NCBI RefSeq assembly: GCF_024298825.1
Contig: NZ_CP101153.1
Span: 434,001-498,000 of the forward strand
From: Haloglomus salinum
Lineage (GTDB): Archaea > Halobacteriota > Halobacteria > Halobacteriales > Haloarculaceae
Length of the DNA: 64,000 nt
Reading direction: 5' to 3'
A program made the translations under genes and the position numbers. The notes below the pieces were generated by a model. It was given only the letters and a program-made list of their open reading frames with translations, made no database searches and was not told the origin of the DNA. This document shows positions 41,727 to 48,922 of this stretch, piece after piece; position 1 is the stretch's first letter, and every line of letters starts with the position of its first letter.

Positions 41727-42227
41727 ATGCACTTCACAAACCTACTCGGCGACGACGATGCGGTTTCGCCGGTCATCGGCGTGATTCTCATGGTTGCGAT
41801 AACCGTGATTCTCGCGGCCGTGATCGGCACGTTCGTGCTCGGGCTCGGTGACCAGGTGTCGGACAGTTCCCCGCAGGCGAGCTTCAACTTCGACTTCCAG
41901 AATGGGACTGCAGCCACCATCACTCATGACGGTGGTGACGCGATTTCTAACGACCAGCTTGATGTGATTATTGCTGGTGAAACCGTTTACGACGGTGGTA
42001 GTGGATTCAGCGACGTGAATTCTTGCGAAGGTGGCGCTACGGAACAGTGGTCCACTTCCGGCAAGAGTTCTGGATGGTCGAGTGAGGTCACTGCGGGCAG
42101 CGTGCTTACACTGAGTTACAAGGGAGGTACCGGCGACGATTGTGGTGGAGATGACATCCGCGTCGTGTGGTCGTCCTCCAGCGGTGGCGACACGGCCACG
42201 CTCGCGCAGGCAGAGTGGTCGAGCTAA
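41727..42227 (+). CDS. Archaeal type IV pilin (first of pair)
   Basis: 166 residues. The leader [19 protein letters not shown] shows a class III signal with cleavage before AVSP, then a hydrophobic assembly helix and [12 protein letters not shown]. The mature part is short and beta-rich with two Cys that could pair, and ends near [16 protein letters not shown]. Pilins are processed by PibD and assembled on the cell surface for adhesion. Its first ~50 codons and last ~15 residues nearly match those of the next gene; the middle does not. Confidence 0.88.
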   Translation: MHFTNLLGDDDAVSPVIGVILMVAITVILAAVIGTFVLGLGDQVSDSSPQASFNFDFQNGTAATITHDGGDAISNDQLDVIIAGETVYDGGSGFSDVNSCEGGATEQWSTSGKSSGWSSEVTAGSVLTLSYKGGTGDDCGGDDIRVVWSSSSGGDTATLAQAEWSS

Positions 42228-42265
42228 CGACGTACCGTCTTCCAAATCACATTCAATCCGACACA

Positions 42266-42841
42266 ATGGAATTCAAACAACTATTCACGGACAACGACGC
42301 GGTTTCGCCAGTCATCGGCGTCATATTGATGGTGGCAATCACAGTGATTCTTGCCGCCGTCATCGGGACGTTCGTGCTCGGCCTGGGCGATCAGGTTTCG
42401 GACAGCTCGCCGACGGCGAGCTTCACGTTCAACCAAGGGAGTGCCGACTACGACGATGGTGGTAGCGACACGGCGACGCTCAAAGGTGTCGAAATCACCC
42501 ACGACGGTGGTGACGCAATTGCACAAGACGACATCACAATCTTGGTGAACGGGAATCCGGGCGTTGATGTCATCAGCAATTCTGGTGCTGATGACGATAG
42601 TTCGGTTCCGTGGAGTGGTACAAGCGACGTGACAGCTGGTGACCGCACGGAAGTGGATGCAGTCTATACCGGGACCAGCGATATTGGGTCCGTGACCGGT
42701 GCTGGCACAATTACATATGACGGCTCCGGGAACATCGATGGTGACTTCAAGCAGCTTCAATCCGACGACACCGTCCGCGTCGTCTGGTCTTCGTCCAGCG
42801 GTGGCGACACGGCCACGCTCGGCAAGTTCACGGTCGCGTAA
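42266..42841 (+). CDS. Archaeal type IV pilin (second of pair)
   Basis: 191 residues with the same leader/helix ([18 protein letters not shown]) and C-terminal [17 protein letters not shown] as the preceding pilin, 38 bp downstream. The central ~100 residues are unrelated in detail (GSADYDDGGSDTATLKGVEI) and longer. This arises from duplication followed by diversification of the exposed part. No assembly ATPase (PilB) or platform gene is present in the element, so host assembly proteins would be needed. Confidence 0.88.
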   Translation: MEFKQLFTDNDAVSPVIGVILMVAITVILAAVIGTFVLGLGDQVSDSSPTASFTFNQGSADYDDGGSDTATLKGVEITHDGGDAIAQDDITILVNGNPGVDVISNSGADDDSSVPWSGTSDVTAGDRTEVDAVYTGTSDIGSVTGAGTITYDGSGNIDGDFKQLQSDDTVRVVWSSSSGGDTATLGKFTVA

Positions 42842-42954
42842 GCGACGTTACCGAACACTTCCTCACTTCTTTCAACGACCGACGAGCGACAGCCACACTC
42901 CACCCGGAACCCTGACCCTTCCGTATGTACCCAGTCCTTCCATCGGCCTCGGGT

Positions 42955-43086
42955 ATGATACCGAACGCCCGAGTCCTCCAAGCCGACTGGGTCCCCCGGG
43001 AGATCGTCCACCGCAACCCCGAGCAGAACCGGCTTCGGGACGTGCTCGCCCCGGTCGTCGACGGCGGGCGCTCTGGATGCGTCTGA
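42955..43086 (+). CDS. Stand-alone Orc1/Cdc6 N-terminal fragment
   Basis: A 43-residue frame (IPNARVLQADWVPREIVHRN, NRLRDVLAPVVDGGRS) that matches the N-terminal lead-in of haloarchaeal Orc1/Cdc6 proteins but stops before the Walker A motif. The following DNA does not continue the protein. Either a decayed second initiator gene or a purposely short peptide. It has a normal ATG and reading frame. Confidence 0.55.
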   Translation: MIPNARVLQADWVPREIVHRNPEQNRLRDVLAPVVDGGRSGCV

Positions 43087-43108
43087 TTACCGGACCAGCA
43101 GCGCCGCC

Positions 43109-43267
43109 CTAGTCGCTGAAGTGGCCCGCGGCCTTGAAGTGTCGCACAATCGCGTCACCGACGGACTCCTCGTCGGCGATGTCGATGGTGTCGCCACACT
43201 CCGCGCAGTTGGTTTCGTCCGCGTCCGGGTCGACGAACTTGCTCACCTTCCGTCTTCTTCCAGCCAT
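43109..43267 (-). CDS. Mini C2H2-type zinc-finger protein
   Basis: 52 residues with a basic start (AGRRRKVSKFVD) and CAECGDTIDIADEES...VRHFKAAGH, that is two Cys and two His with ~20 residues between pairs. This is the C2H2 arrangement frequent in haloarchaeal viruses and plasmids. Likely a DNA-binding regulator; it overlaps nothing and lies tail-to-tail with the Cdc6 fragment. Confidence 0.6.
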   Translation of the reverse strand: MAGRRRKVSKFVDPDADETNCAECGDTIDIADEESVGDAIVRHFKAAGHFSD

Positions 43268-43391
43268 GCTGGATGAAAAATTCCGAGTCGCAATTGTGAA
43301 CGTTACGATTGTCAGCAGTCGTGCTCTCGGAGGTCGAGGACGCCACCGACCAGGACTATCGCGTGGTCGGGGCCCGCCCCGGAGCTGGGAC

Positions 43392-43577
43392 TCAGTATTC
43401 GTGCCGGTCCTGAATCGTGCCGTCGGACCGCCGGATGATCACCACGTCACCACTTCCAGCCTCGGACTTGGCCGAGGAGACTGCTGGGGCCTTCTTCCGG
43501 TGGTTCGAGACGACGCTGCCGTTTCCTTTCTCGACTCGCCATTGATTCCCGCTGGGGAGCACTTTGTATTCCGTCAT
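43392..43577 (-). CDS. DUF2188-like small protein
   Basis: 61 residues (TEYKVLPSGNQWRVEKGNGS, VIIRRSDGTIQDRHEY). The pattern of two beta-hairpins, a middle helix with Ala/Lys, and the closing IxRxDGxIQ-x-x-x-Y matches DUF2188. The family is common in phages and mobile elements and has no known biochemical role. Monocistronic. Confidence 0.7.
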   Translation of the reverse strand: MTEYKVLPSGNQWRVEKGNGSVVSNHRKKAPAVSSAKSEAGSGDVVIIRRSDGTIQDRHEY

Positions 43578-43797
43578 GGTTGGTCGCCACGCAGCCCGCG
43601 AGGCCCCGGGCGGAAGGACTGTGGGTCCGCACCACGACAGCCCACCCGCCGGCACTGGTCATCCCCCCGCCGGCTTCTGTGGGTGTCCCGCTAGCCTCGG
43701 CCAATTCTCTTTATCGTTACGACGAAAATAGATGTCTCGCCGCCGAGTCCGCCCGGGTTCGGACTCTCACGCCGTGGTGACTCGTCGGGAGTAGGTG
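43578..43797. other. Short gap downstream of the 67-residue gene
   Basis: About 220 bp. It contains an AT-richer stretch (ctctttatcgttacgacgaaaatag, described in part, around 43,707-43,730) that could hold a promoter. No gene seen. Confidence 0.25.
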
Positions 43798-44001
43798 TTA
43801 CCAGCAGTCGTGCTCGCGAAGCCGCTCGCGAGTCCCGAGGACGCCACACCGAGGGCACTGCTCGATGGGCGCGCCGAGGTCGGGCGCCAGCTCGCCCAGC
43901 GCCGCGCGGAGTTCCTTCCGGGCTTCCGGGTGCCGGGTGAGGCGGCTCGCTTTCCGGACGCGAGCGCGGACGAACGCATGGTCGGGCTCGGGGTCGCTCA
44001 T
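43798..44001 (-). CDS. Small zinc-finger protein of the three-gene unit
   Basis: 67 residues with a helical basic body (FVRARVRKASRLTRHPEARKE) and a C-terminal CPRCGVLGTRERLREHDC, a CxxC...H...C finger. Last of three genes (44,389 to 43,798) that overlap by 4 bp each. Function unknown; likely nucleic-acid binding. Confidence 0.6.
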   Translation of the reverse strand: MSDPEPDHAFVRARVRKASRLTRHPEARKELRAALGELAPDLGAPIEQCPRCGVLGTRERLREHDCW

Positions 44002-44126
44002 GCGAACACCTCGCCGGGCTCCTCGCAGTCGGCGGCGTGGGCGGCGCCGCGGCACAGCGCCCGGACGCTGTCGAACTCGGCACCACAGCCGAGACAGCGG
44101 GCCAGCGGGTCCTCGGTCGCGCTCAT
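43998..44126 (-). CDS. Mini cysteine-rich protein
   Basis: 42 residues with CLGCGAEFDSVRALC and HAADC. Four Cys and a His allow one zinc site. It overlaps both neighbours by 4 bp (ATGA), which strongly supports translation. Confidence 0.6.
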   Translation of the reverse strand: MSATEDPLARCLGCGAEFDSVRALCRGAAHAADCEEPGEVFA

Positions 44127-44389
44127 GCCGCGACCGCCTCCAGCCAGCCCCGGCCCGGGCTCGCGTCGGGGTGGTCCTGCCAGCCGACGCCGTCGTCGAC
44201 GTAGGCGACCCAGTGGCGAACCGGGCGGCCGTCGAGTCGCTCAATGTGCTGGAGGCCGTCGCCGTCGGTCACGAGAATCGTCTCGTCGGTCGTGCGGTAC
44301 GTGTGCCAGCGGCCGTTGCGGTCGACGCCCAGCGCGAGGTACTTCGGGCGCACCCCAACGGTCTTGTCAGAGTGGATGGTAGTGCTCAT
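44123..44389 (-). CDS. Small hypothetical protein, first of the three-gene unit
   Basis: 88 residues, mostly beta (KYLALGVDRNGRWHTYRTTDETILVTDG, described in part; RPVRHWVAYVDDGVGW). No known domain. The promoter region upstream (44,390-44,522) carries one of the two ccagtac operator-like sites, so the unit is probably controlled by the winged-helix regulator at 44,523. Confidence 0.55.
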   Translation of the reverse strand: MSTTIHSDKTVGVRPKYLALGVDRNGRWHTYRTTDETILVTDGDGLQHIERLDGRPVRHWVAYVDDGVGWQDHPDASPGRGWLEAVAA

Positions 44390-44509
44390 TGTCCTTCCAG
44401 GGACACCGGCCCGAGTGCTCCAACACTCGGGCATCATTCATCCGCTGAAATCAGCCCCGAGAGGCCGGTGTGCCTACTATATGCTCATGAGCGGGAGCTA
44501 CTTAATTCT

Positions 44510-44527
44510 TATCCAGTACTGGTCAAA
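44510..44527. promoter_or_regulatory. Operator-like site 1
   Basis: tatccagtactggtcaaa matches operator-like site 2 (44,928) at 15 of 18 positions and has the palindromic core ccagtactgg. It lies about 120 bp upstream of the 44,389 unit and at the 3' end of the regulator gene. Confidence 0.55.
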
Positions 44528-44924
44528 GGTGGCTAGAATCAATTTCGTCTTGGTGCGCGTCACGGTAGTCCTCAATCTCTTTTGCACCATCAGCAGTAGC
44601 TAGCCAGTAGCCCGGGTCGTCGTCAGTCGAGACGAGTGTTCCACGAGCATACTCTTTGGCGTCCACCCGCTCGACCAGCCCGTCGTCTCGGAGTTCCTTC
44701 AGATAGTTCTTCAGCGAACTTTCGCTGAAGTCGGCTCCGTTGTAACGAAGATTCCTGTAGAGGACCTTCCTCGTCATCGCCATTCCAGTGTCTACAAGGA
44801 ACGCGAGAACGCGGCGCTTTCGGTCCTCTTTTGCCACATATTCGTCGTCTCCCCCATCGCAAATAGGCGTGGCGGATTTGTCAAATCTCTTATCTACTGG
44901 ATATTTACAACCACTTTCGAGCAT
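44523..44924 (-). CDS. Winged-helix transcription regulator
   Basis: 133 residues. After a ~30-residue lead, a winged helix covers about 33-100: RKRRVLAFLVDTGMAM (helix 1), TRKVLYRNLRYNG, SESSLKNYLKELRDDGLVER (recognition helix and wing), then DDDPGYWLATADGAKEIEDY. It resembles repressors of haloviruses and PadR/ArsR-like families. It is AT-richer than its neighbours. With its start only ~24 bp from a TATA-like element it would be transcribed leaderless. Two similar 18-bp sites flank the gene, suggesting autoregulation. Confidence 0.7.
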   Translation of the reverse strand: MLESGCKYPVDKRFDKSATPICDGGDDEYVAKEDRKRRVLAFLVDTGMAMTRKVLYRNLRYNGADFSESSLKNYLKELRDDGLVERVDAKEYARGTLVSTDDDPGYWLATADGAKEIEDYRDAHQDEIDSSHL

Positions 44925-44927
44925 ACT

Positions 44928-44945
44928 TACCCAGTACGGGGCAAA
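44928..44945. promoter_or_regulatory. Operator-like site 2, at a divergent promoter
   Basis: tacccagtacggggcaaa lies immediately upstream of the regulator start and directly next to actatacaaa (44,944-44,953), which is TATA-like on both strands. A protein bound here would cover both the regulator promoter and the rightward promoter towards 45,183. Confidence 0.55.
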
Positions 44946-45044
44946 CTATACAAACCCTGCCTCGTATAGCCCTGGTGACGGCGCGACGAGCGCCGCCCAC
45001 CCATGACGACCGACACCACGCGCCGGCGACGCGCCGGCTCCGAA

Positions 45045-45138
45045 CTCCGGACACACTCCGGACATCGCGGTATCGACCGCATAGCCACCCCGAGCGACCC
45101 ACCATCGCCGACCGCGCGGACTCCGGACACTCCGGACA
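45045..45138. repeat. Four copies of ctccggaca
   Basis: Exact copies at 45,045, 45,056, 45,121 and 45,130. The same 9-mer occurs at 38,986 with a near copy at 38,995, upstream of orc1/cdc6. It may be a binding site of an element-encoded protein. Confidence 0.55.
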
Positions 45139-45182
45139 CGCCCGGGAGCGACTTACCCACCCACCGCACGCACCGTCCGGGT

Positions 45183-45440
45183 ATGGCATCTCGCCACCAG
45201 CCCGACCCGTTCCTCGATCTCGCGGCCGACGCGGTCGCGGCCCGCGAGCAGTTCGAACAGGCCCAGCACGACCTCGACCAGCTCCGGCCCCAGCTGCGCA
45301 CGGCCCTGGCGGCCGCCCAGGACCGGGCCGACCTCGCCGAAGGGCCGGCCCGGCGCATCGGCGCCTGCATCCAGCAGGGCAACTTCGAGCGCGCCCGGCG
45401 GCTGTACCGCGAGCACTGCGAGATGGAGGCCCACGCATGA
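45183..45440 (+). CDS. Small helical protein
   Basis: 85 residues from the ATG at 45,183. The frame is open back to an ATG at 45,003, but that extension consists of the ctccggaca repeats and codes Thr/Pro/Arg-rich sequence, so the later start is preferred. The protein is one long amphipathic helix pair (AREQFEQAQHDLDQLRPQLR) and may form a coiled coil. It overlaps the next gene by 4 bp. Confidence 0.55.
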   Translation: MASRHQPDPFLDLAADAVAAREQFEQAQHDLDQLRPQLRTALAAAQDRADLAEGPARRIGACIQQGNFERARRLYREHCEMEAHA

Positions 45441-46363
45441 GTACCGACGACGGCGCTCCGTTCGCCACGCGTGCCGAGACCATCGAGGGCATCGCATCGG
45501 CCCTGGAGTCCCGCCGGGACGACGCCGCGGCCACGAAAGCCGACACCATCGAGGACGAGGACGCCACGCCCAGTGAACAGTGGTACGAGGCCGGGCGCGA
45601 GGACGCGTTCGGCACCGCGGCCGAGCTGGTCCGGGCCTGGGACAACGGCTCGCCGGTCGCACCAGCGGCTCGTGACTGCACCGACGACCAGCACCCACCG
45701 GGCGCCATCGAGGTGCTCGGGATGGACTGGACCGACGACACGCTCGCCATCGAGTACGAGTGCCTGGCCTGCGAGACCGCACTCGTCGCTCGCGTCGGGC
45801 TCGGCGGCCGGACGCTGGCGGTCAGCGAGCCCGACACCGAGTACTGGTGGCGTCGTGACCGCGGCGAGCGGCCGGTTCCGAGCACGGCCGCGGTCGAGGG
45901 GTCCGGCACGGATGCCGAAACCATCGAGGAGAACGTCCGTGCAACCGTGACGTGGGGGACCAGTGGTCCGCCGGACCGAGACACCGTCGTCGAGACGGTG
46001 GCCGAGGACCTCGGCGAATCGGACCGGGCCGTCGACCAGTGCGTCCGGGCGATGGTCCGGCGTGGCGAACTGGTCGCTCGGGATGGTGAGCTTCGGCGTG
46101 TCGAGACCGACGGCGGCACCGAGGTCGAGGCCGAGGCGTTCACGCTCCGGGACGCGGTCGAAGCGATTCCGGACGGCGACCCGGAGAGTATCACGCTCCT
46201 CGACGATGGTCACGGCCACTTCGTCATCAACAGCGAGCCCGACGACCAGGATGTCGACCGAATCGACGAGCTACTGGGTCGAGCTGGCTACGAGCGCGAC
46301 GGGCACCTGCCGGTCCCGGAGATGACCCAGCAGAACGTTGCGCCGACGGAGTCCGACCGATGA
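45437..46363 (+). CDS. 308-residue hypothetical protein with HTH-like segment
   Basis: Acidic protein. A helical N-terminal domain (~70 residues), a beta-rich middle with YECLACETAL (possible metal site), and at ~170-215 a winged-helix-like DRDTVVETVAEDLGESDRAV...RAMVRRGELVARDGEL. The last ~80 residues form an alpha/beta unit. No family recognised. Likely an element-encoded DNA-binding or regulatory protein in the rightward operon. Confidence 0.6.
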   Translation: MSTDDGAPFATRAETIEGIASALESRRDDAAATKADTIEDEDATPSEQWYEAGREDAFGTAAELVRAWDNGSPVAPAARDCTDDQHPPGAIEVLGMDWTDDTLAIEYECLACETALVARVGLGGRTLAVSEPDTEYWWRRDRGERPVPSTAAVEGSGTDAETIEENVRATVTWGTSGPPDRDTVVETVAEDLGESDRAVDQCVRAMVRRGELVARDGELRRVETDGGTEVEAEAFTLRDAVEAIPDGDPESITLLDDGHGHFVINSEPDDQDVDRIDELLGRAGYERDGHLPVPEMTQQNVAPTESDR

Positions 46364-46371
46364 GCCTCGAC

Positions 46372-46641
46372 TCAGTGCAGTCGAACGGTCCGGCCCACGA
46401 CCAGCACGATGCCGTAGACGAACCCACCGATGACAATCAGCGTAGCCAGGGCGTACATCGCGGTCGCGACAACAGGTGGCAAGAATGCCTCCACCGCCGC
46501 GGCGGTCACGATGCCCAAAAAGCCCCCGAGCATCACTTCGATACCCAGGCGCAGCAGGCGGAAGAACAGCGATGGGTCTCGTGGCGCAACGTAGTCCACC
46601 AGCGACGCCGCCCCGGGGCCGGTCGGACGTGGGGTGTTCAC
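46372..46641 (-). CDS. Small membrane protein
   Basis: 89 residues from the GTG at 46,641 with three hydrophobic helices (GIEVMLGGFLGIVTAAAVEA, AMYALATLIVIGGFVYGIVL) and a basic C-terminus. It is the second of two minus-strand membrane genes, separated from the first by an 18-bp palindrome. Function unknown. Confidence 0.55.
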   Translation of the reverse strand: MNTPRPTGPGAASLVDYVAPRDPSLFFRLLRLGIEVMLGGFLGIVTAAAVEAFLPPVVATAMYALATLIVIGGFVYGIVLVVGRTVRLH

Positions 46642-46653
46642 GAGATGCCTCCG

Positions 46654-46671
46654 TGCCCCAACGTTGGGGCA
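46654..46671. promoter_or_regulatory. Perfect 18-bp palindrome
   Basis: tgccccaacgttggggca is fully self-complementary and lies 13 bp before the GTG of the 89-residue gene. It can be an operator for a dimeric regulator or an RNA hairpin that shields the start codon. Confidence 0.5.
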
Positions 46672-46693
46672 ACTGGCATGATAGACCTTCCGC

Positions 46694-47134
46694 TCACTCG
46701 CGATTACCCTGGGCGTACGCTTCGTAGTAGGACTGCTCACTCGTGGTGTAGCTCGCTGGGAGCCCGACCCGCTCGACGGCCGGTTGTGGCTCGCGGTCGT
46801 AGAACTGGTCTGAAATCGAGGTGGCGACGATGACGATGCCACCCAGTCCGGCCAATAGCGCAACCAGCGCGGCGCCGATGGTGAGTGAGACGCCGGCCAG
46901 CACGAGTGTAAGCACGCTGAGACCCGCCGCTCCAGTCAACATGAGGAGCGTCACCGCAACCGCAGTGACGAACTCCTCTCTGACCTCGACATCCGAGCTG
47001 GCCGCCGCCTGGAGGACGACCTGCAGGAAGATGCCCGCGAGTGGGAGCAAGAGGGCGACGATCTGGAGCACCTGGAAGGCCGCATCCGCGCCACTGACTG
47101 GTGGCCCGGTCGCGGCGGGTGCGTTCCCTGGCAT
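46694..47134 (-). CDS. Four-helix membrane protein
   Basis: 146 residues. Hydrophobic helices at VLQIVALLLPLAGIFLQVVL, FVTAVAVTLLMLTGAAGLSV, LTLVLAGVSLTIGAALVALL and GGIVIVATSISD, then a polar C-terminal tail of ~35 residues (DREPQPAVERVGLPASYTTS) probably in the cytoplasm. No family recognised. Divergent from the 47,330 genes. Confidence 0.6.
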   Translation of the reverse strand: MPGNAPAATGPPVSGADAAFQVLQIVALLLPLAGIFLQVVLQAAASSDVEVREEFVTAVAVTLLMLTGAAGLSVLTLVLAGVSLTIGAALVALLAGLGGIVIVATSISDQFYDREPQPAVERVGLPASYTTSEQSYYEAYAQGNRE

Positions 47135-47329
47135 TCATGCCGGCCCACTCAGGTGCCCGGGAAAAGCGTTCGTGACCACGACTCCCGAGTGTCAGTCGCC
47201 ACACCACCTTCCGCTCAGCCAGTCGCACCGCTACGCAACTATCCCGTCCGTGGTCCCCTCGGAGCGCGCCAGCCCCTACCAAAGCCCGGCGCGCTCCGGC
47301 TCGGACCACAGCCCCGTATCAACGAGACC
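47135..47329. other. Divergent promoter region
   Basis: About 195 bp between the membrane gene (minus) and the 47,330 operon (plus). No gene and no clear TATA box is seen; the sequence is GC-rich with scattered short AT runs. Confidence 0.3.
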
Positions 47330-47557
47330 ATGCCAAGCCTAGCGAACGCCTCAGAAGAACGTACCGACGACGAACCGAGCGACGACGAGTGGCGCCTGCG
47401 TTGGCACGTCGGGGACCTCGCGGTCCACACCGCGTGGACGAGCGACTTCGGCACCGTCGAGAACCTCTACGAGCAGTATCGCCGCTCGGAGACCCATCCG
47501 GGCACCGACTACACCATCGAGCGCCGGACCACCATCCGGCCGGGGGGCCAGCGATGA
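47330..47557 (+). CDS. Small hypothetical protein, start of the integrase operon
   Basis: 75 residues, acidic, with WRLRWHVGDLAVHTAWTSDF and a basic end (IERRTTIRPGGQR). It overlaps the next gene by 4 bp. First of five overlapping genes that end with the integrase. Function unknown. Confidence 0.55.
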   Translation: MPSLANASEERTDDEPSDDEWRLRWHVGDLAVHTAWTSDFGTVENLYEQYRRSETHPGTDYTIERRTTIRPGGQR

Positions 47558-47670
47558 GCGCCGCGACCCGTACCGGGCCCGGCGTGCGATTCTTCATCCT
47601 CTCGCATCTGACCGTCGCGCTGCTGGGCATCGTCCTGGGCGGGCTGCTCGTCGCCGGAGGTGGGCTGTGA
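47554..47670 (+). CDS. Single-span membrane peptide
   Basis: 38 residues with one hydrophobic helix (FFILSHLTVALLGIVLGGLL). Overlaps its neighbours at both ends, which supports translation. Possible small membrane effector. Confidence 0.55.
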   Translation: MSAATRTGPGVRFFILSHLTVALLGIVLGGLLVAGGGL

Positions 47671-48338
47671 TGGGGCACTCCCAGGATATCCTCGCCGCCC
47701 AGCGGGCGCTCGTCGAGGATGACGACCTCCGTGATGAGCTGGGGCTCGACGACGACGAGGCCGTCACCGCGTGCCCGACCTGCGAGAGTGCGAGTATCGA
47801 GTACCACGCGGGCACGGCCTTCGGCGGCGAGCCCGCGAGCGCCCCGTGGACGTGTCAGGACTGTGGCACCGACTTCGAGGCGCCCATCGAACGGTCGCCC
47901 GAGCGCGAGTCGGGCTCGTGTCGGCACGGACCCGCGAAGTCGCTGGTCGATGCCGAGCCCGACGATATCCGAACCGACGGTGGCGTTGACCTCGACGAGC
48001 ACGACCAGCTCGACAGCAGCGAGGGCTACCCGGGGACGAGCGCGGCCGACAGCGATTCGATCTCGTACCCGTTCCGCGGCGATACGACGGCCACAGCCAC
48101 CGTCGAGTCACCGTGGACGCACATGGAATTGGACGAGTCTGGTGCGCTGTACAGCATCGAGGAGTGCTGGAACGGGAAGGTCCAGTTCCTACTCAAATGC
48201 CGCCCTGATAACGGGTCGGTCGGCGTTCTCGCCGGGCTCGATCCGAGCGATGCGCGTCGGCTCGGGAAGGCGCTCCTGCGCGCTGCCGACCATGCGGAGG
48301 AGCAAGCTGTCGAGACCGACGGAGGTGAGCCGCGGTGA
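47670..48338 (+). CDS. Acidic protein with zinc ribbon
   Basis: 222 residues. An N-terminal helix (AAQRALVEDDDLRDELGLDD) is followed by CPTCESASIEYHAG...WTCQDCGTDFEA, a four-cysteine zinc ribbon at about 35-75, and a C-terminal alpha/beta domain (SPWTHMELDESGALYSIEE). The DGGEPR tail encodes the ggaggtgag ribosome binding site for the J-domain gene. No family recognised. Confidence 0.6.
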   Translation: MGHSQDILAAQRALVEDDDLRDELGLDDDEAVTACPTCESASIEYHAGTAFGGEPASAPWTCQDCGTDFEAPIERSPERESGSCRHGPAKSLVDAEPDDIRTDGGVDLDEHDQLDSSEGYPGTSAADSDSISYPFRGDTTATATVESPWTHMELDESGALYSIEECWNGKVQFLLKCRPDNGSVGVLAGLDPSDARRLGKALLRAADHAEEQAVETDGGEPR

Positions 48339-48922
48339 GCGGCCTGGACTGGCCCGCCGGATTCGAACGCACCCCGGCCGAGCAACGCAAGCCGTACCCG
48401 CACGGCTTCCGGGTCTCGCGGACCGAGGCGTTCGATTCCATCCTCGCCGAACTCGAGCAGATGGACGCGGTGAACCCGCGCGTCGAGACCGCGGCGCCAC
48501 ACACCCAGGCGAACCCGCACCGACCGTACGCCGACCGCGAGCCCGACGACCCGGGCGTCGTCGTCTACTGCGACCTCGATGGGGAGGGCCGGGCGTTCCC
48601 GTGTGACCGCTGGGACACCCTCCGGGACAACGCCCGCGCCATCGCGAAGTACCTCGCGGCCAAACGCGCCCTGGACCGCTACGGGGTCGGCACGGTCGGG
48701 AGCGAATTCGAGACGCAGGCGCTGCCGGGCGGCGAGGACGCGGTCGCGACGGGGCCGCCACCGCACGAGGTGCTCGGGGTCGCGACGGATGCGCCCGAGG
48801 AGGTCGTGCGCGGCGCCGCACGCGCTCGGAAGAAGCAGACCCACCCAGACAACGGCGGGAGCACCGAGGCGTTCCAGCGGGTCGTGGCAGCCGAGGAGGC
48901 GCTGCTGGAGGGTACGCAGTGA
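48335..48922 (+). CDS. J-domain protein
   Basis: 195 residues. The C-terminal ~55 residues match a J domain: PHEVLGVATDAPEEVVRGAARA followed by the HPD signature in KKQTHPDNGGSTEAFQRV. J domains stimulate Hsp70 (DnaK) ATPase. The N-terminal ~140 residues have no recognised fold. Mobile elements use J proteins to recruit host Hsp70 in replication or assembly. It overlaps the integrase start by 4 bp, so it is co-expressed with the integrase. Confidence 0.8.
   Translation: MSGLDWPAGFERTPAEQRKPYPHGFRVSRTEAFDSILAELEQMDAVNPRVETAAPHTQANPHRPYADREPDDPGVVVYCDLDGEGRAFPCDRWDTLRDNARAIAKYLAAKRALDRYGVGTVGSEFETQALPGGEDAVATGPPPHEVLGVATDAPEEVVRGAARARKKQTHPDNGGSTEAFQRVVAAEEALLEGTQ

Noticed and set aside
45003-45182. 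N-terminal extension of the 85-residue protein
   Set aside because: It is encoded by the ctccggaca repeats and has Thr/Pro/Arg-rich composition; the ATG at 45,183 fits better.
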